Below, piece after piece: positions 15,229 through 26,193 of a stretch of DNA of 32,677 bases (its first letter is position 1; every line of letters starts with the position of its first letter). This DNA comes from Acidimicrobiaceae bacterium (GTDB lineage Bacteria; Actinomycetota; Acidimicrobiia; Acidimicrobiales; RAAP-2): assembly GCA_003138855.1 (NCBI GenBank), contig PLHF01000125.1, forward strand, positions 1 to 32,677, read 5' to 3'. The position numbers and the translations under genes were made by a program. The notes beneath the pieces are model-generated. The model was not told the DNA's origin. It ran no database searches and saw only the letters and a program-made list of their open reading frames with translations.

Positions 15229-16533
15229 ATGAGCAGCCCCTCCACCGCTTCTCCCTTCGATGCCTGGCTGGTCGACGACCCGGAGGTCAGGCGCCTGCTG
15301 GGTGACGAGGCCGAGCGCCAGTCCACGACGCTGCAGCTGATCGCCTCGGAGAACTTCGCCTCACCGGCGGTACTGGCGGCCACCGGCTCGATCCTCACCA
15401 ACAAGTACGCCGAGGGCTACCCGGGCCGCCGCTACTACGGGGGAAACCAGGTCATCGACCAGGTCGAGAACCTGGCCCGCGACCGCCTGGTCGCACTCTT
15501 CGGGGCGGAGCACGCCAACGTGCAGCCCCATGCCGGGGCCAATGCCAACCTCGCCGCCTATCAGGCCCTGTTGGACCCGGGCGACACCGTCCTGGCCATG
15601 CGCCTCGACCACGGGGGGCACCTGACCCACGGCTCACCGGCCAGCATCACCTCCAAGATCTGGCGCTTCGTCTCCTACGGGGTGTCGCCGGCCACCGGCG
15701 ACCCGGACAAGCCGGGCGAGACCATCGACTTCGACCAGGTGGCCGACGTGGCCCGGCGCGAGCGCCCCAAGCTGATCGTGGCCGGGTCCACCGCCTACTC
15801 CCGCATCATCGACCCGCTGCCGTTCCGAGAGATCGCCGACTCGGTCGGCGCACGCTTCCTGTTCGACGCGGCCCACCCGGCCGGCCTGATCGCCGGTGGG
15901 GTCCACCCCTCGCCGGTCGGGGTGGCCGACGTGGTCACCTTCACCACCCACAAGACGCTGCGCGGGCCACGGGGGGGCGCCATCCTCTGCTCGGAAGAGC
16001 TGGCCAAGGCGGTGGACAGCGCCGTCTTCCCCGGGCTGCAGGGCGGCCCCCTCGAGCATGTCATCGCGGCCAAGGCGGTGGCGTTCGCCGAGGCGTCCCG
16101 CCCCGAGTTCCGCACCTACGCCGCCCAGGTGGTGGCCAACGCCGCCGCCTTCGGCGGGGCGCTGATCGAGGCGGGCTTCCGACTGGTGTCCGGCGGGACC
16201 GAGAACCACCAGGTCCTGGTCGACCTGCGCGCCTTCGACGCCGAGCTGACCGGCAAGGTGGCCCAGGAGGTCCTCGACCGGGCCGGCATCACCTGCAACC
16301 GCAACACCATCCCCGACGATCCCCGCTCGCCGTTCATCACGTCGGGCCTGCGCCTGGGGTCGGCGGCCCTGACCACCACCGGCATGGGCGAGCCCGAGAT
16401 GCGGGCCATCGGCGCGCTGATCGGCCGGACCCTGCGCGACCGCGAGGACGACGCCGCCCTCGCCCAGGTGCGGGCCGAGGTGCGCGAGCTGTGCCTGGCC
16501 TTCCCGCCGTACCCGACACTGGCCGGGACGTGA
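15229..16533 (+). CDS. glyA: Serine hydroxymethyltransferase
   Basis: This PLP enzyme converts serine and tetrahydrofolate to glycine and methylene-tetrahydrofolate. The 434-aa protein has [10 protein letters not shown] (38-47), [14 protein letters not shown] (59-72), [10 protein letters not shown] (128-137) and the PLP lysine in [12 protein letters not shown] (Lys 242). Two conserved spots differ from textbook members: PHAGANAN for PHSGANAN, and [12 protein letters not shown] for DxAHxAGLxA with a Pro in the middle. The PLP-binding Asp and His (213, 216) are kept. The ATG at 15229 is the start that gives a family-like N-terminus; the open frame running far upstream belongs to other genes. 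AAAGG in the rpiB end serves as ribosome-binding site. Confidence 0.97.
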   Translation: MSSPSTASPFDAWLVDDPEVRRLLGDEAERQSTTLQLIASENFASPAVLAATGSILTNKYAEGYPGRRYYGGNQVIDQVENLARDRLVALFGAEHANVQPHAGANANLAAYQALLDPGDTVLAMRLDHGGHLTHGSPASITSKIWRFVSYGVSPATGDPDKPGETIDFDQVADVARRERPKLIVAGSTAYSRIIDPLPFREIADSVGARFLFDAAHPAGLIAGGVHPSPVGVADVVTFTTHKTLRGPRGGAILCSEELAKAVDSAVFPGLQGGPLEHVIAAKAVAFAEASRPEFRTYAAQVVANAAAFGGALIEAGFRLVSGGTENHQVLVDLRAFDAELTGKVAQEVLDRAGITCNRNTIPDDPRSPFITSGLRLGSAALTTTGMGEPEMRAIGALIGRTLRDREDDAALAQVRAEVRELCLAFPPYPTLAGT

Positions 16534-16555
16534 CGCCGGGGGGGAAGGGGACCGG

Positions 16556-17836
16556 GTGAACGGGACGGTTCCGCTCAACTGGTACGGCGTCTTGTTGATC
16601 GTGGCCGCGCTGTCCTCGTGGATCCTCACTTTCCCCGCCCGCCGCATCGCCGTGCGGATCGGCTACGTGGCCCAGCCCGACGACCGCAAAGTGCACCAGC
16701 GGGTGACCCCCGAGGCCGGCGGCGTGGCCATGTTCGTGGCCATGCTGATCACCTGGGCGGTGGCCGCGTCGATCCCCGCGCTCGGCGATCTGTTCCGCGG
16801 GTCGACGGAGCCGCTCGGGCTCATCCTCGGTGCGGCGGCGATCTTCGTGGTGGGGATCATCGACGACTTCCGGGACATGTCGGCACCGGCCAAGGTGGCC
16901 GGCGAGGTCCTGGCCGCCACCATCTTGTACTTCATGGGCGTGACCTGGTTTCAGTTCAAGGTCCCCCTGGCCGGGCTGGTGCAGCTGTCGCCCGAGTGGA
17001 CCCCACTGCTGACCGCGCTGTGGGTGATCGCCATCACCAACGCGGTGAACCTGATCGACGGGCTCGACGGCCTGGCCGCCGGCGTGGTGGCCATTGCCTC
17101 GGGGGCACTCGCCGTCTACGGCCTCCACCTCCAGCACCTGGGCAACCTGCCCACCGACAACATCGGCCCGCTCATCGCCGTGATCACCTGTGGCATCTGC
17201 CTCGGGTTCCTGCCCCACAACTTCCACCCGGCCAAGATCTTCATGGGGGACGCCGGGGCCCTGCTGCTGGGGCTGCTGATGGCCGCCTCCACCATGCTGA
17301 TCGGGGGCCGGTCGGCCGGCACGGTCGGTGGGGTGGCGGCGCGCAGCGGCGAGACCTACTTCTTCTTCGCCCCCCTGTTCATCCCCTTCTTCATCCTCGG
17401 GGTTCCCATGGTCGACATGGGGTTCGCCTTCGTGCGGCGGACGGCCAACCGGACCGGGTTCTCCACCCCGGACAAGAACCACCTTCACCACCGCCTGCTC
17501 CGCCTGGGGCACGGACACCGCCGGAGCGTCCTCATCCTGTGGGCGTGGACCGCTCTGCTGTCCGGGTTCATCCTCTTTCCGCTCTACGTCTCGAGCGTGA
17601 ACGCCATCATCCCCTTCGGCGCCCTGGCCCTCGGGGTGGTCCTCTACACGCTGTTCCACCCGGGCCTCCGCAAGCAGGCCGCCGGCCCCGGGCCCGAGGG
17701 CGAGCTCCCCCTGGAGGAGGACGAGCCGCCCGGGGCCGACGGGGGTGCGGCGGCCGGCGGCGCGTTGCCCGAGCCGGACGCTGGCGCCCCGGTCGGGGTC
17801 CCGGCGGCCACGGCCCTCCCGTCGGCAGAACCGTGA
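16556..17836 (+). CDS. wecA: Undecaprenyl-phosphate N-acetylglucosaminyl-1-phosphate transferase (WecA/MraY family)
   Basis: This 426-aa membrane enzyme joins a sugar-1-phosphate, probably GlcNAc-1-P, to polyprenyl phosphate and starts cell-wall polymer linkers. About ten helices carry the family motifs: DDRKVH (42-47), IDDFRD (102-107, Mg2+ site), NAVNLIDGLDGLAAG (162-176), NFHPAKIFMGDAG (222-234) and the KNHLHHRLL loop that marks the WecA/TagO rather than MraY group. The last 60 or so residues are an acidic, Gly/Pro/Ala-rich tail outside the catalytic fold. The GTG at 16556 follows GGGGAAGGGG and lies 22 nt after glyA. A wecA/rfe gene directly before atpI-atpB is also found in mycobacteria. 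Confidence 0.93.
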   Translation: MNGTVPLNWYGVLLIVAALSSWILTFPARRIAVRIGYVAQPDDRKVHQRVTPEAGGVAMFVAMLITWAVAASIPALGDLFRGSTEPLGLILGAAAIFVVGIIDDFRDMSAPAKVAGEVLAATILYFMGVTWFQFKVPLAGLVQLSPEWTPLLTALWVIAITNAVNLIDGLDGLAAGVVAIASGALAVYGLHLQHLGNLPTDNIGPLIAVITCGICLGFLPHNFHPAKIFMGDAGALLLGLLMAASTMLIGGRSAGTVGGVAARSGETYFFFAPLFIPFFILGVPMVDMGFAFVRRTANRTGFSTPDKNHLHHRLLRLGHGHRRSVLILWAWTALLSGFILFPLYVSSVNAIIPFGALALGVVLYTLFHPGLRKQAAGPGPEGELPLEEDEPPGADGGAAAGGALPEPDAGAPVGVPAATALPSAEP

Positions 17837-18037
17837 ACGGCGTGTTTCGGGCGTTTTGCCGCCACGGCCGCGAAAGTGCGATGATGCACCCCGTGAATTG
17901 CAGGCCTCTCGCCCCTTCGGAGGGCACCCGTTCGGCGGATCGGCCGTCCGGCAACCGCAATCGAACCACTGCGTGAATTCGGGAACAGTTCGTGAAGCAC
18001 CCGCTCCCCACAGTTACTGACGCGGCACGGCCCGAGC
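17837..18037 (+). promoter_or_regulatory. Leader and likely promoter region of the ATP synthase operon
   Basis: These 201 nt are the largest gap in the rpiB-atpC run. A possible promoter is TTGCCG (17856-17861), 18 nt, GATGAT (17880-17885). CGTGAATT occurs twice (near 17892 and 17974). A 15-bp word, GATCGGCCGTCCGGC (17938-17952), recurs unchanged at 20030-20044 inside the operon. Whether the operon has its own promoter here or only reads through from wecA cannot be decided from sequence. Confidence 0.35.
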
Positions 18038-18295
18038 ATGGACGACGCCACCCCTCCTCCCCGCCCGGATCCGGCGCCGGGCTCCTCGCAGCCCGATCAG
18101 CGGCTGGAGCCGGGTGCTGTTGCCTTCCTGACGATGGGGGTTGCGGTGGCTCTCTCCCTGGTGCTGGGCGGGCTCCTCGGGTACCTCGTCGACGGGTGGG
18201 CGCACACCGGCCCGGTCTTCACGCTGGTCGGGCTGGCCTTCGGCGTGGTGGTCGCCGTACTGCTGATCGTGACGCGTGTGCGCAAGTACCTGTGA
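18038..18295 (+). CDS. AtpZ/AtpI-type small membrane protein
   Basis: The 85-aa protein has a Pro-rich N-terminus (to about 23) and two membrane helices (about 28-50 and 57-80) with GGLLGYLVDGWAHTGPVFTLVGLAFG between and in them, the AtpZ signature GxxLGxxxDxxxxTxPxxxxxG. It ends with the basic RVRKYL. Such proteins precede ATP synthase operons and are thought to help assemble the c-ring or handle Mg2+; they are not part of the final enzyme. It begins the operon, followed after 52 nt by the AtpI-like gene. Confidence 0.85.
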   Translation: MDDATPPPRPDPAPGSSQPDQRLEPGAVAFLTMGVAVALSLVLGGLLGYLVDGWAHTGPVFTLVGLAFGVVVAVLLIVTRVRKYL

Positions 18296-18347
18296 CCCGT
18301 GCCTCTCGACCGGGTGCCACCGCGGCACAGGGGGCCCGGTAGCCGAC

Positions 18348-18848
18348 ATGTTCGCCCACTTCTCGCTGCCGGACGTCCCCGCCGTCGCCCGCCGGACGGT
18401 GTCGGCGGCCCTGGTGGTCGGCGTCGCCGCCCTGGTCGGCTGCATCGCCTTCGGGCACTCGCTGCTCGGGGTGGGGGCCTGCATCGGTCTGGCGCTCGGC
18501 ACCTTCAACTTCCGGATGATCGGCAACTCGGTGGCCAGGGTCTCCGCCCGCGACGAGGAGAACAAGCGGCGCCCCCTGGCGCTCAACACCCTCGGCCGGA
18601 TGGGGATCATCACCGTGGTCGTCATCGGCCTGCTGTTCGTCTCGCCCAGCCTCGGGTTCGGCGTCCTCGGCGGGCTGGCCGTGTTCCAGGTGATCCTGCT
18701 GGCCAACGTGGCCCGCTCGATGGCCAAGGCGGGTCCGATGACCTCGGTGGACGACGTGATCAACGCCAACGTGGTCGAGGACAACACCGAGCAGGGAAGC
18801 GCCCGGCCCGCCATCGACCCGCCGGACGACAACCGGGGAGGTGCCTGA
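18348..18848 (+). CDS. ATP synthase protein I-like membrane protein
   Basis: The 166-aa protein has four probable membrane helices (about 18-36, 40-56, 83-100 and 104-122) and the segment GLALGTFNFRMIGNSV, like AtpI/subunit I proteins found directly before atpB. The C-terminal 40 residues are polar. The start is not certain: the ATG at 18348 fits the protein, with AGGGGG rather far upstream. Its end overlaps the region in front of atpB; the GGGGAGG at 18835-18841 near its stop is probably the atpB ribosome-binding site. The role is inferred from position and membrane pattern, as the family is poorly conserved. Confidence 0.7.
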   Translation: MFAHFSLPDVPAVARRTVSAALVVGVAALVGCIAFGHSLLGVGACIGLALGTFNFRMIGNSVARVSARDEENKRRPLALNTLGRMGIITVVVIGLLFVSPSLGFGVLGGLAVFQVILLANVARSMAKAGPMTSVDDVINANVVEDNTEQGSARPAIDPPDDNRGGA

Positions 18849-18852
18849 CACC

Positions 18853-19641
18853 GTGGGCATCGGCACGCACCTGCTGAGCGTTCCCCTGCTGGCGGACATC
18901 TCCGTCGGCGACCACGTCCAGCGCCAGGTCTTCGGGCTGACCATCGACATGGACACCGTGTGGGCCACGATCATCGCCGGCGTGATCGTCATCCTCGTGG
19001 GGCTGATCATGCGGGCGAAGGTCACCAGCGGGGTGCCCGGCAAGTTCCAGCTGCTGTGGGAGATGGCGGTCAGCGCGGTCCAAAAACAGGTGGACGACTC
19101 CATCGGGCCCCGGGGCGCCAAGGTGGTCCCGCTGGCCCTGACCCTGTTCATCTTCATCTTCACGTGCAACCTGTTCGAGGTCCTCGGCATCGGCAGCCAC
19201 TTCGAGGTGCTGCCCGCCCCGACCAGCGACATCAACCTGCCACTGGCCATGGCGCTCTACGTGATCGTCCTGGTCCACGCGGCGGCCATCAAGAACCGCG
19301 GGATCGGCGGCTACGTCAAGCACTATCTCAACCGGCCGTTCCCCATCTGGCTGTTCCCGGTCAACCTGTTCATGAACGTGGTCGACGAGATCGCCAAGCC
19401 CCTCACCCTGGCCCTCCGTCTCTTCGGCAACCTGCTGGCCGGCGGCCTCATGTTGTCGCTGCTGGCCGCCCTGGTCATCTGGAAGATCGGGCCCGCCCCC
19501 CTGGGTGCCCTCCTCACCGTCCCCCTCACCGTGGTGTGGAAGCTCTTCGACATGGCCATCGGCGCCATCCAGGCCTTCATCTTCGCCCTGCTGACCATCT
19601 TGTACTTCGACACCGCAATGGCACCGGACCTGGCCCACTAG
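18853..19641 (+). CDS. atpB: ATP synthase subunit a (F0)
   Basis: Subunit a forms the proton half-channels beside the c-ring. The 262-aa protein has five to six membrane helices. The essential Arg is residue 189 in LALRLFGNLLAGG, and other family segments are FIFTCNLFEVLG (100-111), NLFMNVVDEIAKPLTLA and IGAIQAFIFALLTILYF at the end. A GTG at 18841 is also in frame, but GGGGAGG overlaps it. The GTG at 18853 has that tract 11 nt upstream and is preferred. It begins 4 nt after the stop of the AtpI-like gene. Confidence 0.96.
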   Translation: MGIGTHLLSVPLLADISVGDHVQRQVFGLTIDMDTVWATIIAGVIVILVGLIMRAKVTSGVPGKFQLLWEMAVSAVQKQVDDSIGPRGAKVVPLALTLFIFIFTCNLFEVLGIGSHFEVLPAPTSDINLPLAMALYVIVLVHAAAIKNRGIGGYVKHYLNRPFPIWLFPVNLFMNVVDEIAKPLTLALRLFGNLLAGGLMLSLLAALVIWKIGPAPLGALLTVPLTVVWKLFDMAIGAIQAFIFALLTILYFDTAMAPDLAH

Positions 19642-19674
19642 CGCCGTCGCCGGGCTCCGACGCCGGAGTCACCA

Positions 19675-19710
19675 CCGTTTCATCAACAACATGACAAAGG
19701 AGAAGCACTC
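19675..19710 (+). promoter_or_regulatory. Strong translation start region of atpE
   Basis: Before the atpE ATG lies an A-rich stretch unusual for this GC-rich DNA, then AAAGGAG (19696-19702) spaced 8 nt from the start. An open, A-rich site with a strong ribosome-binding sequence suits the one subunit needed in many copies per enzyme. Confidence 0.55.
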
Positions 19711-19974
19711 ATGGCAGACGCCTCGATGGCGGACGCAGTAAGGATCGCCGGCGCCATGGTCGGCGGCGGTTTGGCACTGGGTGGCGGCGCGGTCGGCGCG
19801 GCCATCGGTGACGGCCTTGCCGGTAGCCAGACCATTGCCGGCGTGGCACGCCAGCCGGAGGCCCAGGGGCGCCTGACCACGATTATGTTCCTCACCGTGG
19901 GACTGTGCGAGGCCGCCTACTTCATCAACCTGGCCTTCACCGCCCTCTTCATCTTCTCGCTCTACAAGAAGTAG
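19711..19974 (+). CDS. atpE: ATP synthase subunit c (F0)
   Basis: The 87-aa hairpin of two membrane helices forms the rotor ring. Helix 1 is Gly-rich ([22 protein letters not shown], about 14-35). The polar loop is [10 protein letters not shown] (46-55). Helix 2 carries the proton-binding Glu 67 in [14 protein letters not shown]. No Na+ motif is seen, so it should be proton-coupled. The loop and helix 2 closely resemble mycobacterial subunit c around the bedaquiline site, with Cys 66 where mycobacteria have Val. The gene has gaps of 69 and 105 nt around it, the second with a hairpin, unlike the tight junctions elsewhere in the operon. Confidence 0.97.
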   Translation: MADASMADAVRIAGAMVGGGLALGGGAVGAAIGDGLAGSQTIAGVARQPEAQGRLTTIMFLTVGLCEAAYFINLAFTALFIFSLYKK

Positions 19975-19999
19975 GCCCATGCCGTCGGTGGTGCGGTGC

Positions 20000-20030
20000 C
20001 GGTGCATGTCGTGCTTCGGAGCGTGCACCG
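20000..20030 (+). other. Hairpin in the atpE-atpF gap
   Basis: CGGTGCA (20000-20006) pairs with TGCACCG (20024-20030), a 7-bp stem with a 17-nt loop. It begins 26 nt after the atpE stop and could protect the atpE 3' end or lower read-through to atpF. Confidence 0.45.
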
Positions 20031-20079
20031 ATCGGCCGTCCGGCGACCCCTTCGGAACGACAACACAAGGATGACGGCA

Positions 20080-20622
20080 ATGCTCATTGCAGCCAGCAAC
20101 TTCCTGGTCCCCAACGGGACGTTCATCGTGGTGCTCATCGCGTTCATCGTCGTGCTCGGCGTCATCGCCAAGTACGTGCTGCCGCCGTTGAACAAGGCGC
20201 TGACCGAGCGACAGGACCAGATCCGCGGCGAGCTCGAGGCCGCCGACAAGGCCAAGGCCGACGCCCAGGAGGCCGACGCCGAGCGCCGGGCCGTGCTCGA
20301 TCATGCGCGCGTCCAGGCACGGGAGATCGTGGCCCAGGCCTCTACCTCGGCCGATCAGATCAAGGTCAAGGCCGAGGCTGACGGCCAGGCCATCCACGAC
20401 CGCATCGTGCAGGCTGCCGACGCCGAGGTGGTCATCGCCCGTCAGGCGGCGGTCGAACAGGTGACCGCCCGGGTCGGAGAGATCGTGCTGGCCGCCGCCG
20501 AGCGGGTGATCGGCCGCGAGATCCGGTCCGCCGACCACCAGGACCTCATCGACGAGGCCATCGCCGCAGTGCGGGCGGAGACGTCCGGCGCCGGCGCCGG
20601 CGCCGCCGGGGGTCGTCGGTGA
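20080..20622 (+). CDS. atpF: ATP synthase subunit b (F0)
   Basis: Subunit b is the peripheral stalk that ties F1 to F0. The 180-aa protein has one N-terminal membrane helix (about 10-32, [20 protein letters not shown]) and a long charged coiled coil (35-165) with [20 protein letters not shown]. The ATG at 20080 is preferred over 20071, because AAGGA (20067-20071) is then spaced 8 nt. The stop overlaps the atpH start by 4 nt (GTGA). Only one b-type gene is present, so a b2 homodimer is expected rather than the b' plus b-delta arrangement of mycobacteria. Confidence 0.95.
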   Translation: MLIAASNFLVPNGTFIVVLIAFIVVLGVIAKYVLPPLNKALTERQDQIRGELEAADKAKADAQEADAERRAVLDHARVQAREIVAQASTSADQIKVKAEADGQAIHDRIVQAADAEVVIARQAAVEQVTARVGEIVLAAAERVIGREIRSADHQDLIDEAIAAVRAETSGAGAGAAGGRR

Positions 20623-21572
20623 ACGCTGCCCTCCAGGGCTATCTGGCCGCGATTGAGGAGTCGTTGGCCGCGAGCGGCGAGCTCGCCGATGCCGGTGCCG
20701 AGCTGGCCTCGGTCGCCTCGATCGTCGACGACAACAACGATCTCACCCTGGCCGTCAACGACGGTTCGGTCCCGGTGTCCGCTCGCCGCGCCGTGCTCGA
20801 CGCCCTCCTCGAGGGGAAGGTCCGCCCCGAGGTCCGGAGCCTGGTCCACCAGACGGTCACCGTGGTGCCGGCCAGCGAAGTCACCACCTCGTTCCACTGG
20901 GTGGCCAACCGGTTGACCCACGTGGCAACCCGCGCACCGGCAACGCCGGTCGAGCCGTACGACGAAGAGGTGCTCGGCCGCCTGGGTTCCCGCAACCGGG
21001 TGTCCGGCTATGCGGCCGCCGTCTTCGAGACGGTCACCGTCGCCGAGCTCGAGGAGATCGAGGACCAGCTGTTCCGCTTCGCCCGCACGGTGGAGTCCAA
21101 CCGCCGGCTGCGCGGCGCCCTGGGCGACCGGGACCTCCCGGTCGTCATCCGCCAGGAGGTCATCGCCCAACTGCTCGGCAGCAAGGTGCTGCCGGCCACC
21201 GGGCGGCTGGCTGCCTACGCGGTGCGGGGTGGTCGCGCCCGCGACATCGTCGCCACCCTCGACGCTCTGGTGGAGGACGCGGCCCGTGCACGGGGGTGGC
21301 GGGTGGCCCGGGTGCAGGCCGCCGACGCGGTCGGCGACTCCCAGCGCCAGGACTTGAGCGAGGCCCTGGCCCGACTGGCAGGCAACCCGGTCGATCTCCA
21401 GGTGACCATCGACCCCCGTCTGCTGGGGGGCGTGGTGGTCCAGGTGGGTGATCTGCTGGTCGACAGCAGCACCCGTCACCGGCTGAACGAACTGAAGGAG
21501 CACCTCCTCACCTCCGAGGAGGGCTACCGGATCCCAGGAAGTCCAACACGAAGGGAAGCAACCGATGGCTGA
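20619..21572 (+). CDS. atpH: ATP synthase subunit delta (F1) with duplicated N-terminal domain
   Basis: Delta joins the peripheral stalk to the top of F1. The protein has 317 aa against about 180 in most bacteria. Residues 7-80 and 130-202 align with each other: [10 protein letters not shown] with [10 protein letters not shown], and [14 protein letters not shown] with [14 protein letters not shown]. The N-terminal helical domain is therefore present twice. The C-terminal delta domain (about 225-297) is normal, with [20 protein letters not shown]. The same duplication is known in mycobacteria, where delta is in addition fused to b. Here b is a separate gene and the GTG at 20619 overlaps its stop by 4 nt. 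The end overlaps atpA by 8 nt. Confidence 0.93.
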   Translation: MNAALQGYLAAIEESLAASGELADAGAELASVASIVDDNNDLTLAVNDGSVPVSARRAVLDALLEGKVRPEVRSLVHQTVTVVPASEVTTSFHWVANRLTHVATRAPATPVEPYDEEVLGRLGSRNRVSGYAAAVFETVTVAELEEIEDQLFRFARTVESNRRLRGALGDRDLPVVIRQEVIAQLLGSKVLPATGRLAAYAVRGGRARDIVATLDALVEDAARARGWRVARVQAADAVGDSQRQDLSEALARLAGNPVDLQVTIDPRLLGGVVVQVGDLLVDSSTRHRLNELKEHLLTSEEGYRIPGSPTRREATDG

Positions 21573-23088
21573 GTTGACCATCAACGCCGACGAGATCACC
21601 GCCGCTCTCAAGCGGTACGTCGACGACTACACGCCCGAGGTCGGTACCGAGCAGGTCGGCCGCATCGTCGAGGTCGGTGACGGCATCGCCCGGGTCACCG
21701 GGCTCCCCGGCGCCGCGGTGAACGAGATCCTCGAATTCGCGGACGGCACCGAGGGCCTGGCTCTCAACCTCGACGAGGAGACCATCGGCGCGGTCATCCT
21801 GGGCGAGGACACCGGCCTCGAGGAGGAGCAGCTGGTCAAGGCCACCGGGCGCATCCTCTCGGTCCGGGTCGGTGACGCCCTGCTCGGCCGGGTGGTCAAC
21901 GCCCTGGGCGAGCCCGTCGACGGAAAGGGCCCGATCCACACGGACGCCACCCGTCGCCTCGAGGTGCAGGCCCCGGGCATCGTGAAGCGCCAGCCGGTGT
22001 TCGAGCCGCTGCAGACCGGCATCAAGGCCATCGACGCCATGACCCCGATCGGCCGGGGCCAGCGCGAGCTGATCATCGGCGACCGCAAGACGGGCAAGAC
22101 CACGGTGGCCGTCGACACCATCCTCAACCAGAGCGGACTGGGGGTGAAGTGCATCTACGTGGCCATTGGCCAAAAGGAGTCCTCGGTGGCCCAGACCGTC
22201 GCCACCTTCGAGCGCTACGGCGCTCTCGAGTACACGGTGGTGGTGCTGGCCGGTGCCGCCGACCCGGCCCCGTTCAAGTACCTCGCCCCCTATGCGGGCT
22301 GTGCCATGGGCCAGCACTGGATGGACAACGGCGAGCACGCCCTCATCGTCTATGACGACCTCTCCAAGCAGGCCGAGGCCTACCGCCAGATGTCGCTGCT
22401 TCTGCGCCGCCCGCCGGGCCGCGAGGCCTACCCGGGCGATGTCTTCTACCTGCACAGCCGGCTGCTCGAGCGGGCGGCCAAGCTGTCCGACGCCGCCGGC
22501 GGCGGCTCACTGACCGCACTGCCGATCATCGAGACCAAGGCGGGCGACGTGTCCGCCTACATCCCGACCAACGTGATCTCGATCACCGACGGCCAGGTCT
22601 TCCTCGAGAGCGAGCTCTTCTATGCCGGCGTGCGCCCTGCCATCAACGTCGGCATCTCGGTCAGCCGGGTGGGGAGCGCCGCGCAGATCAAGGCCATGAA
22701 GTCGGTGGCCGGGACCCTGAAGATCGACCTGGCCCAGTTCCGTGAGCTCGAGGCCTTCTCCACCTTCGGCTCCGAGCTGGACAAGGTGTCCCAGGCCCAG
22801 CTCGACCGGGGCTATCGCCTCACCGAGCTGCTCAAGCAGGGACTCAACGCCCCGGTGCCGGTGGAGGAGCAGGTGCTGGTCATCTATGCCGGCTCGGAGG
22901 GCTATGTCGACAATGTCCCCGTCTCGGAGGTGCAGCGCTACGAGTCCGAGGTGCGCGCCTACTTCCGGGCCAACCACGCCGGACTGCTCGAGGAGATCCG
23001 CACGTCCGGCAAGCTGCCCGAGGGCGACGAGCTGGCCACGTCGCTCCGGTCCTTCACCGATGCGTTCGACGCCGGCAGGGACGGCTGA
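21565..23088 (+). CDS. atpA: ATP synthase subunit alpha (F1)
   Basis: The 507-aa protein is the regulatory nucleotide-binding subunit of the alpha3beta3 head. It has the beta-barrel start (about 28-95), the P-loop GDRKTGKT (172-179), [17 protein letters not shown], the Walker B region [13 protein letters not shown], and the signature [17 protein letters not shown] with the arginine finger. No long C-terminal extension of the mycobacterial type is obvious: the protein ends [16 protein letters not shown]. The ATG at 21565 has GAAGGGAAG upstream inside atpH. Confidence 0.98.
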   Translation: MAELTINADEITAALKRYVDDYTPEVGTEQVGRIVEVGDGIARVTGLPGAAVNEILEFADGTEGLALNLDEETIGAVILGEDTGLEEEQLVKATGRILSVRVGDALLGRVVNALGEPVDGKGPIHTDATRRLEVQAPGIVKRQPVFEPLQTGIKAIDAMTPIGRGQRELIIGDRKTGKTTVAVDTILNQSGLGVKCIYVAIGQKESSVAQTVATFERYGALEYTVVVLAGAADPAPFKYLAPYAGCAMGQHWMDNGEHALIVYDDLSKQAEAYRQMSLLLRRPPGREAYPGDVFYLHSRLLERAAKLSDAAGGGSLTALPIIETKAGDVSAYIPTNVISITDGQVFLESELFYAGVRPAINVGISVSRVGSAAQIKAMKSVAGTLKIDLAQFRELEAFSTFGSELDKVSQAQLDRGYRLTELLKQGLNAPVPVEEQVLVIYAGSEGYVDNVPVSEVQRYESEVRAYFRANHAGLLEEIRTSGKLPEGDELATSLRSFTDAFDAGRDG

Positions 23089-23091
23089 TCG

Positions 23092-25604
<2,513 letters not shown>

Positions 25605-25621
25605 CCGGGGCGGTACGGCTC

Positions 25622-26134
25622 ATGGCTGACGACAATCCCTTCCAGATCGAACTGGTCACCCCGGAGCGCATCCTGCTCACCGGGTCGGCCTCCGAGGTGA
25701 TCCTGCGCACCGGCGAGGGCGACGTCACCTTCCTGGCCGGCCACACGCCGCTGGTGGGCACGGTGGAGCCCGGCGTGGTGCGGGTGGCCCGCCCCGAAGG
25801 GGGGGTGGTCAAGGTGGCGGTCCACGGGGGTTTCGTGCAGGTGGAGCAGGATGTCCCCGCCGGGTCCGACGCTGCCGGCGAGGGTGCCGGGGCCTCCGGC
25901 ACCCGGGTCACCGTGCTGGCTGGGGTAGCCGAGCTGGCCGAGGAGATCGACACCGAACGGGCCCGCGTCGCCCTCGAGGGGGCGGAGCCGCGGGTCGCCG
26001 AGCTGGGGGGAAGCGCCAGGTCGAGCGGCGAGGGGGACGAGCCCGATGCGGAGCTGGTCGAGGCCGAGGCCGCACTTCGCCGGGCCCAGGTGCGGCTCGA
26101 GGCCTCCGAGGCGACTGGCACCGCCGGCGCCTGA
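25622..26134 (+). CDS. atpC: ATP synthase subunit epsilon (F1), enlarged
   Basis: Epsilon couples and inhibits the rotor. The N-terminal beta-sandwich is clear: IELVTPERILLTGSASEVILRT, LAGHTPLVGTVEPGVV, HGGFVQVEQD. At 170 aa it is longer than usual (about 120-140). A Gly/Ala/Ser insert (about 80-96, AGSDAAGEGAGASG) sits in the loop before RVTVLAGVAELAEEID. A second one (about 124-140, GGSARSSGEGDEPDAE) sits inside the helical C-terminal part, which resumes as LVEAEAALRRAQVRLEA. The inhibitory helices may therefore be altered. It is the last operon gene, 17 nt after atpD. Confidence 0.93.
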   Translation: MADDNPFQIELVTPERILLTGSASEVILRTGEGDVTFLAGHTPLVGTVEPGVVRVARPEGGVVKVAVHGGFVQVEQDVPAGSDAAGEGAGASGTRVTVLAGVAELAEEIDTERARVALEGAEPRVAELGGSARSSGEGDEPDAELVEAEAALRRAQVRLEASEATGTAGA

Positions 26135-26147
26135 GCCCCGGCGGGCG

Positions 26148-26168
26148 GTCCGGGCTGGCGGCCCGGGC
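26148..26168. terminator. Hairpin between convergent atpC and glpX
   Basis: GTCCGGGC (26148-26155) and GCCCGGGC (26161-26168) form an 8-bp stem with one G-U pair and a 5-nt loop, 14 nt after the atpC stop. The gap is only 59 nt, so the hairpin can serve both strands. There is no U-tract. Confidence 0.5.
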
Positions 26169-26193
26169 TCAGTTCCCGGCCCGATCGGTGGAC

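Larger units (their letters stand above)
17938..20044. repeat. 15-bp word repeated in two gaps of the ATP synthase operon
   Basis: GATCGGCCGTCCGGC occurs at 17938-17952, before the first operon gene, and at 20030-20044, between atpE and atpF; both copies are followed by RACC. Only these two short segments are meant, not the span. The core CGGCCG is palindromic. Confidence 0.5.

Noticed and set aside
14035..16533. One 832-codon open frame ending as GlyA
   Set aside because: The first 400 codons are antisense to TLP1 and out of frame with rpiB. The serine hydroxymethyltransferase begins at 15229.
18841..18843. GTG as alternative atpB start
   Set aside because: The ribosome-binding tract GGGGAGG overlaps it. 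The GTG at 18853 is spaced for use.
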